Source of the DNA: Zeus faber
Taxonomy: Eukaryota; Chordata; Actinopteri; Zeiformes; Zeidae
DNA: 64,000 nucleotides
Assembly: GCA_960531495.1 (NCBI GenBank)
Contig: OY482852.1
Coordinates: 11,766,896 to 11,830,895 of the forward strand
Reading direction: 5' to 3'
Shown here: positions 57,401 to 64,000 of the stretch, piece by piece
How positions within the stretch are numbered: position 1 is the stretch's first letter
How the letters are laid out: the number at the start of each line of letters is the position of its first letter
Notes under the pieces: model-generated
The model's input: the letters and a program-made list of their open reading frames with translations, nothing else
Databases searched by the model: none
Told to the model about the DNA's origin: nothing
Made by a program: the position numbers and the translations under genes

Positions 57401-57988
57401 AAGCCAAACCACGTTCCTATTATTCAACAATAGTAAAAAAAAACAATAGGAATTTTACAATTTCAGAAGATAATGTTGGCACCATTTCTGATGTCCTGAC
57501 TTTTGGAAGGATTTGACCTTTCCGTACCGCCTGGAGCCCTGTTGTGTACCCCCCTGTGGGAAAGGATTTGACCTTTACGTACCCCCTGGAGCCCTGCTGT
57601 CTACCCCCCTGTGGTAAAGTGCACCGCCGTGCCCACATTTGAGAACCTTTCGTCCTAATCTATGGATAGCAGCGCTTGTACGTGATAGTCTGTGTCCGCG
57701 AAAGTGTTCCCTCCTCCACCGGGTGTGTTGGATGGTCCTACCTATCTGCAGCAGCACGGGCGTCACCAGAGCCGTTTCCATGGCGTAGCAGAACTCCCGG
57801 CCAAACATCACGGCGCCGTGCATCACCCAGCGGCGCGCGGGTATCCTCCCTTGTGCCCCGTCCTCGTCCACCTCCTCTCCTCCTCCTGTCCTCGGGTGCT
57901 TTTTCTCAGAGGCGATCTCTTCTCTGTCCGCCATAACCTCCTCTCCTTCGGCTGCCACCAGGCGCAGGTTGGGTTTCTGAGCCGCCAT
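49106..57988 (-). CDS. slc45a4: Solute carrier family 45 member 4, MFS transporter
   Basis: Twelve coding exons in transcript order: 57742-57988, 53333-53521, 53010-53189, 51924-52585, 51637-51774, 51297-51545, 51076-51195, 50557-50656, 50331-50411, 50072-50202, 49800-49868, 49106-49360. They total 2421 bases (806 residues), with phases intact and a stop at 49106. Signature text: [20 protein letters not shown] (TM1), [19 protein letters not shown] (the MFS loop 2-3 motif), [20 protein letters not shown], a long cytosolic loop between TM6 and TM7 encoded by exons 4-6, and [20 protein letters not shown] (TM7). The loop keeps the RSKSDSVL motif known from mammals. SLC45 proteins are proton-coupled sugar-type carriers; polyamine transport has also been proposed for SLC45A4. 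Intron 1 (53522-57741) is repeat-rich. Confidence 0.95.
50487..50550. repeat. (GTGC)n microsatellite at the slc45a4 exon 8 donor
   Basis: On the transcript strand the donor TCTG|GTTAGGACACGCACGC passes into (ACGC)n six bases after the splice site. An (AT)n run also lies at 50246-50278 in the intron between exons 9 and 10. Confidence 0.96.
52660..52701. repeat. Perfect 20-bp inverted repeat with 2-base spacer
   Basis: TGAAGCGTGCTTGTGTAACT (52660-52679) is followed after GT by its exact reverse complement (52682-52701), in slc45a4 intron 3. Confidence 0.98.
53940..54980. repeat. Diverged interspersed repeats in slc45a4 intron 1
   Basis: Fragments such as GGTCATGGGGGTTACAGCCC and GGGGACAATTCAAAGTC resemble a frequent teleost dispersed repeat. 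(AT)n occurs at 54456-54483. Boundaries and family are uncertain. Confidence 0.35.
55645..57340. repeat. hAT-like repeat complex in slc45a4 intron 1
   Basis: The left end AGTGGTTCTCTACGTGGGGT and the right end, in reverse CAGTGATTCCCAAAAG..GGACCCCAT, look like hAT termini. The interior contains further hAT-like wording (GTTCCCAACCTTTTTTTAGG at 56608) and a perfect palindrome at 56648. It appears to be several nested, non-coding remnants. Confidence 0.4.
56648..56692. repeat. Perfect 22-bp inverted repeat with 1-base spacer
   Basis: TTGCAAGACACAAGACAATAAT (56648-56669) is mirrored exactly at 56671-56692 around a single C. Confidence 0.98.
57506..57612. repeat. Two tandem copies of a ~55-base unit
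   Basis: GGATTTGACCTTTCCGTACC..CCCCCCTGTGG is repeated with a few changes (ACGTACCCCCTGGAGCCCTG), next to slc45a4 exon 1. Confidence 0.85.
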
Positions 57989-59267
57989 CCCCTTGACGTA
58001 TGGATCTCTACACTGTAAGACTGAAGAACCGAGCTAGACCGTCCCCTGACGTGGAGCAGTCATTTTGCTCTTCAAGCGGATAGCTTTTACATTACGGAAA
58101 AAAAGAGAAGGGGATTCAGCGTGGGGCAGCGGAAGAAACAGCTGTCGTCCAAAATGAATAATGAACGCTGGGAAGATTGCCATCCGTACAAGGAAGACGG
58201 CGAATTGCTGATTCCGGATTCCCACGTGATGGCCCTCCTTGAATGATCACTTTGACTTTGAGTTCAGCTGAAACAAGACTGACTAAAACGCTGGCACGTT
58301 TAGTTGGTCATCCATCGAGACATTTTAAACATCAATCACAAAGAAAGAACCTGTTGGTAGCTAAAGTTGATCCAACGTAGTTTGCGTTGCAAACAATTGC
58401 AATAATTTACTTTAGTAATATTTATTAACTGAGCCGTGGCACAGTGGAGTGCAGTTGAATGCATTGGGTCAAGCCCCATGGAAGCTTTGCAGCGAGTGAA
58501 GTGAAGCGATGGTGGGTCAGTGGAGGTGGCTCAGGCCCATGAAGCCGCACGGCAACCTGAAGAACAGCAAAGACAACGAGTGAAATGAAACACCTAGTCT
58601 GCCCATGGGGGGGATTCTGCCGTTGTTTCCTCGCATGTCGCACCCATTCTCAGTGAGGAATTTTTGTGAAAAATTACAAAAAACAACAACAATTTGAAAG
58701 TAATATGGAATATGGACATAATCATCAGAAGGTTGTGACTTTGGTAGAGCTAAGACAAGGGATTATTGACACTACACAACAATTTAGATACATCACATGC
58801 ACATTAAATACGATCTTTCTTCTTTAAAAAGAAAGATGCCAATATTCTACAGTGTTCTACAGAAATAATATTAAAATCAATGTATGCTTTTCCACTTGTT
58901 TTTATCTACCAACCTGGGGCCTCAAATGAATCCATGGGGTTTTTTTATGTACAGGTGTAAAACCAGTTCATAAAAACCTGCTTTTAAACCTGCCACTATA
59001 AAAATGTCCTTCTTGTTGTGGTATATTATCTGGTCACAAATCCATTCAAATTCTCTTCAGGACTTGTGCAAGTTTATTGCAGCAGTGACTAAGGCATGAC
59101 AGGTCAAAGGAAAAAAGCCACACCTTACAGTAAATATCTGGATTGCTTGCACCTTTTGTGGAATAAAATACAATCTGTCAGAGCCTTTGCAATAGCATCA
59201 AACCACAAATGACATGAATTATACAAATCAGCATTTCTCTTGGAGACACAACATGAGACCGTTATAT

Positions 59268-59285
59268 AACAATAATAATAATAAC

Positions 59286-59317
<32 letters not shown>

Positions 59318-59327
59318 TAATAATAAC

Positions 59328-59383
<56 letters not shown>
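59268..59383. repeat. (AAT)n microsatellite with AAC variants
   Basis: About 116 bases of AAT with three AAC interruptions. Confidence 0.97.
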
Positions 59384-59384
<1 letters not shown>

Positions 59385-59534
59385 CTGAACATGATGAACA
59401 TTAATTATTGTCCATATATATTTCAACCTACCTTGCCAGGCATCAAGCATTGAAAAGTTGAAAAGAATGTGTGTGTGTGCGTGTGTGTGTGTGTGTCCCA
59501 AAATCCTAGATAATAAGAAACGTTATAAACTTAC

Positions 59535-59790
59535 CTGCCGCTTCTCTCATCCGGTGCTGTGAAGTATCACCTGCGCACGGCCCACGTTTCAGCTCCATCA
59601 TCATCAAAATAATAATAATAATAATAACATAGACAATAATAATCACAACGGATTGGATGGAGGTAAACCCACGGTCTGGTCACTTCCCCGTCGGTCGCTC
59701 CGGTTTCCACGGTTAACTAAAAGCGGCAGCGAGGCAGCCGCCGGAGGCACATGACGTCATTCTAGCGTCACGCACCGAGGGGGCGGAGTC
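59535..59790 (-). promoter_or_regulatory. slc45a4: Probable non-coding exon 1 and promoter of slc45a4
   Basis: A consensus donor on the minus strand (CGGCAG|GTAAGT) ends an exon at 59535, and acceptors TTCTTCAG/TCTTACAG lie just before the ATG at 57988. Upstream, a CpG-rich block holds a full palindromic CRE, TGACGTCA, at 59752-59759, a second GTCACGC half-site, and a GC box (GGGGGCGG) at 59779-59786. The start site cannot be fixed. Confidence 0.6.
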
Positions 59791-59799
59791 AGCTTATTG

Positions 59800-59933
59800 T
59801 AAAGATCTTTTTAAATACAATAAAAATATATATCTTCGAAAAAGCCTCAGAATAGTAATTACTTGCTTCCCCCGAATCGATTTATTGTACTTTGTATTTA
59901 TTTATTTGTATCTAATTTGTATTTATTGATATC

Positions 59934-59968
<35 letters not shown>

Positions 59969-59972
59969 AATA

Positions 59973-60013
<41 letters not shown>

Positions 60014-60830
60014 TATTATAGGGGAACTTCTTCAAACGGGTCAAAAAAGAACAAACATGTCAATAACACTTTATAATGTTCTATTCCATTGTTATACATT
60101 CCAAATGCACTCATAACAGTCATATGTGGAACATCAGATTTATTTGATCTTTAATCAGATGTCTATTGTAATATGGATGTGGTCATCGCTCCCCTGTGTT
60201 TGCTGTGATCTGTTTGCTCTTCTATTCGCTGCAGGTTTTCTTCTTTGTACATTGTTTGTATAATTTTGATGCATAAAATAAAAAAACATTAAAAAAATGA
60301 TCAAATTAGTTATTTATAAAATAACAGTAAATACATATTACAAGAGTGTGTCCCTTTTTGTCTCCTTTTTTATGGAAATAGTATCCCAGGCTTGTTCCCT
60401 TTCCAAAACAAATATACTGACACATTTTTAATACAAATACTTTTGCATTTTTTGCACTATGAGCAGTTGGTGATTTTCCTACAACTTTTAAAATGTAATT
60501 GATAATTGTCTGCCTACGACACGCCTTTGCACTATTTATTTATCATCTTTCGCACTCACTAAACTTAAAAGAGATCTAAGCAGGTTTTGGTTATAAATGT
60601 CAGTAGTTTACCGACTGTAAAACTATTATTTCAGACAAAATAAATTGCTTGTTTAATTTGAACAGGTATATTTTCGGGATAGGTCGACTGAAGCGATGGT
60701 GCGCAGGGGCAACTAGCAGCTGTACAGTAATGGCAGAGCATCCCACAGCCCAGAGGGCACAGTATCACACAGTAGTAGCACAGTATCTCTCTGTAGTGTC
60801 ATTCTCTTCAAATGTACCAGGAAGTAAAGT
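59800..60830. other. Intergenic between slc45a4 promoter and gpr20 3' end
   Basis: AT-rich with (AT)n at 59937-59966 and (GT)n at 59978-60008. A minus-strand AATAAA at 60535-60540, about 290 bases past the gpr20 stop, is a plausible polyadenylation signal. No gene seen. Confidence 0.5.
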
Positions 60831-62474
60831 TCACAGACTGTGGTGGTTGCGCGCGTTGATGCTCCGCTGCAGTGACGGGGGGATGCCGGTCATCATGATG
60901 GTGTTGTTGGCTCCACCCGAGGCCTTGGAGCTGTGCTGCATGCTGATGATGTCCCCGCTGCTCTGCTCGGCCTCCGCGCGGCGAAACAGACTTTTCATGG
61001 TCGCCTGGGGCGGAGGGAGCAGAGGAAGGGATCGATGAAAGTTATTAAGTAAATGAATCAATGAATCAATCTGTCAATAAACCAAAAGAGTGGATGTACA
61101 AATACACAAATGGTGTAAAAATGACACGTACAAGTGAAAACGCGGCTTTAGGCAACAAAACAATAAACATGTAATCATTAATGTCTGGACTGTTTCTCAT
61201 TGTGCCTTTGGGCATGGACGCCCTTTGTCTGGGCACACTTTTGTATCCGCCCCAGTGTCTGTTGTCGGTCCGTGTCGTAACGCCTGGTGTATTTGAGCTT
61301 CATTTTTATTGTGGATTTTGTGGCATAAATATGTATTTAAATTGTATAATTTGTAGATGAAAATGCGGCTGAAACTAAATACGGTGCAATAGCTCAAATG
61401 ACAATATTTGCACTTACATGGTCCCTTATAAATCAATAAATAAGTGAATGTATAAACAAATATATAAATAAACAAACAAACAGATAACTAAACGAACAAA
61501 TAAATGAATAAGAAAAAACGTAAAAAAAATACTTGGATGGTTCAGTGGAAATGTGAAATGTGAGTAATGCACCGCCCTGCTCTACCTGGAAGTTGTTGGT
61601 GACGAAGCAGTAGACCACAGGGTCCATGCAGCTGTTCAGGCTGCTCAGGGTGACGGTCAGATGGTAAATGATCGCGTGGTGAGGCATTTCGGGGTAGAAG
61701 TACACCAACACCTGCAGCGCCATAAACAAAGTTCAACACCATTTTATTTCCCACGAGCTTCAACAAAGCGGGCGCGGTTCTCTATTGGGTGACAGCACAA
61801 GTTTGTAAAAACTCTCTTTTCTCACCTGCCGGACGTGGAAGGGTGTGAAGCAGACTGTGAAGATTATTAACACGGTGCTCAGCAGCTGGACGGCTCTTCT
61901 CCTCCTTTCCCTGAGGAAGAAAGACACACCCTTCTAACTTTCATTATTTAACTTTCTATAAGGCTACTGAGGGAATTGTTTGAGAATTATTTTTAGAATT
62001 GCTTGGAGTTTCAAGGCTACCTCGCGACACTGATAGTTCAGGAGGTGATCGGCAGTGATTAAAGGTAATTTACCGAGAATTGATTGCGATCATTCAAGGT
62101 CTAAATCAATGACCCTAAACTGTTATTATTTGATTGCCTTCTAAAAGCAGAAAGAAACAGTGATTAGGAAGAAAGACAATGCAGGCAAGAAAATTTAGCA
62201 CATGGGTTTATTTTATTTTATTATTTGCATTTTAATTTGTGCATTTTTGGTGTCGAGAAAGTGTTTTCACCCTGTTTATTATACTACTTTGTAAATGTAT
62301 TTCGCTTTGCTTTTATTGTCATTATCTGATGGCCTTCTTTTAATGTGAAGCCCCTTGAGTTACATGTCATGTATGAAAGGTGCTTTACAAATAAAGGTTT
62401 TAATTATATATTATTTTCTATTAAGGTTAAGCACTTTGAGTTGCATGCTGTGTTTGAAAGTTGCCATACAAATA

Positions 62475-62514
<40 letters not shown>

Positions 62515-63192
62515 TTCTGTTTAACACAATCGAGTATTTTAAGAATTTTAAAAATAATGCTTATGTGCTTGTGTTGAAAACTGGAAAGGGAGAGTGTGAA
62601 GAAAATATGAAATACTAATATAATTCATTGATTAGTCTAGGAATAAAGTAACGGATCTCCACCTGCTTTGCTGCATCATCCGGCGGTCGGCCAGCGCCCA
62701 CATGATCCTGAGGGTGAAGGCCACGATGATGACAAGCGGCAGGAAGAACTCCGTGAGGGTGAGGAAGAGCAGCTTGGAGAGGCAGCAGCCCGTGTGGCGG
62801 AACGCCGTGGACAGGAAGGAGTAGGTGACCACGATGGCAAACAGCCAGACGCTGAGACACACACACTTGGCCACGCCGGTGTTACGCCACCTGCGAGACG
62901 CCTCCACCTGCGGGAGCAACGGCAGTGAAAGTGGAGTACTTTTGTTATTCGAGTTTAAAGAGAAGGCCCTCGTGCATTTCTGTCGAGAAAGAGAGGAGAA
63001 GCAATATTATGGAGAATTTATATTTACAACTGACTTTTTTATATATATACGGTATTTAATATCATTGGGGCAAAAAGGATTTTCTGTTTTGTGAATGGGA
63101 AATCATATCTTTCTCATGAGAATTAATTATCTTAATCAGATGAATGAAAAACTTTTAATTGGCAAAATAGACAGACAGACAGACAGACAGAC

Positions 63193-63271
<79 letters not shown>

Positions 63272-63276
63272 CAGAC

Positions 63277-63354
<78 letters not shown>

Positions 63355-63838
63355 GTCCTAAAAACAGAAAATAGAAGAAAATGATTGGCAATATAAATAT
63401 ATATATTGCCATTTTCTATATACATTTTTCTATATATTAATAATATTAGTGTGTTTAACTACAAGGGTAAAAGTTGAGAAAAGTCAAACAAATCTCTTGC
63501 AAGGTGTCGCCGTGACGTTCTGTCTCAACGTTTCCTTTTCGAGAAAGTGGAGCCAAACCAAGTGACCCCACCTGCACGATGGCGAGGTAGCGGTCCACAC
63601 AGATGCAGGTGAGGAAGAGGATGCTGCAGTACATGTTGACGAAGTAGCTGAAGATGTGCAGGTAGGAGCAGATGAGGCAGGCGCCCCCGCTGTAGTAGAG
63701 CAGGATGCGGGTGGGGAGCGACAGGTTGACCAGCAGGTCGGTGACGGCCAGGTTGATGGTGTAGATCACGGAGGAGGTCTTCGGCTTGGTGCGGAAACAG
63801 AAGACGTAGAGCGCCACCGTGTTCAGCACCATGCCCAC
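60831..63838 (-). CDS. gpr20: Orphan class A G-protein-coupled receptor GPR20, 5' partial
   Basis: Five exons in transcript order: 63572-63838, 62663-62907, 61826-61910, 61586-61711, 60831-61004 (897 bases, 298 residues). All introns are GT..AG with compatible phases. The first visible exon covers TM1-TM3 ([34 protein letters not shown] with the DRY motif). Then come TM4-TM5, TM6 (VCFTPFH), TM7 ([19 protein letters not shown]) and a cytosolic tail with [14 protein letters not shown], all close to human GPR20. The N-terminus and start codon lie past 64000; no coding exon is evident at 63843-64000. GPR20 is an orphan receptor reported to signal constitutively through Gi at the plasma membrane. 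Splitting of the 7TM domain by introns differs from the single-exon mammalian coding region. Confidence 0.93.
62479..62515. repeat. (ATT)n microsatellite
   Basis: About twelve ATT units in a gpr20 intron, at the 3' end of an AT-rich stretch that ends in a CAAATAAAG-type tail. Confidence 0.95.
63169..63354. repeat. Compound (GACA)n(GATA)n microsatellite
   Basis: 186 bases: GACA units, a long GATA run, two GACA units at about 63270, then GATA again. It lies in the first visible intron of gpr20. GATA/GACA (Bkm-type) repeats are classically enriched on vertebrate sex chromosomes, but are also found elsewhere. Confidence 0.97.
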
Positions 63839-64000
63839 CTGCGGAGACGAGGGATGAAATGTAATGAGGAGGGTGGGGGTTGGGGTTAGAAGAAGGGCGG
63901 GGTAACGGGTGGAGGAGAGGACAAGCTGGGAGGGGTGAGGAGAAAGATGATGAAGGATCAGGAACAGTGACGAGGAGGACTTTCTGTCAATGACAAAGCC

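Noticed and set aside
63132-63425. ORF rich in Ile-Tyr-Leu-Ser
   Set aside because: Translation of the GATA/GACA repeat.

Overview
This window is vertebrate, almost certainly teleost fish, nuclear DNA. All coding sequence lies in short exons with GT..AG introns. Microsatellites are very dense, and there are Tc1, hAT-like and L1 elements plus miniature transposons typical of fish. Five protein-coding genes can be read exon by exon with consistent phases. Names come from remembered similarity to the human proteins; no database search was run.

Layout. (1) 1-5990, minus: tbrg4 (fastkd4), a mitochondrial RNA-stability factor, cut by the left window edge inside its C-terminal region; a non-coding first exon and CRE-rich promoter lie near 6.5-6.7 kb. 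(2) 7.0-9.9 kb: old interspersed repeat, a dead Tc1/mariner element and a 776-bp miniature transposon. (3) 12101-20911, plus: atp4a, the gastric H+/K+-ATPase alpha subunit, 24 coding exons, 1024 codons, intact. (4) 22683-43527, minus, tail-to-tail with atp4a: dennd3, a DENN/WD40 Rab exchange factor, 27 coding exons, about 1279 residues; its introns hold repeats, including a broken L1. (5) 43.5-49.1 kb: intergenic, with a CpG-rich first-exon region, a second miniature transposon copy split by a hAT fragment, and unique AT-rich sequence. (6) 49106-57988, minus: slc45a4, 12 coding exons, about 806 residues, with a non-coding first exon and CRE/GC-box promoter near 59.5-59.8 kb. (7) 60831-63838, minus: gpr20, a class A receptor split over five visible exons; its N-terminal exon lies beyond the right edge.

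The genes do not form a pathway. The dennd3-slc45a4-gpr20 block keeps the order known on human 8q24.3, whereas the human homologues of tbrg4 and atp4a lie on other chromosomes. An intact atp4a suggests a fish with an acid-secreting stomach, because stomachless lineages have generally lost this gene.

No novel protein system was found. The most unusual signals are structural. Simple repeats sit directly on splice sites of three different genes, most strikingly complementary (TG)n and (CA)n tracts flanking atp4a exon 16. Several perfect inverted repeats have almost no spacer, one of them exactly where an L1 copy breaks off. A small CpG-rich block at 44.9-45.4 kb has plausible exons on both strands.
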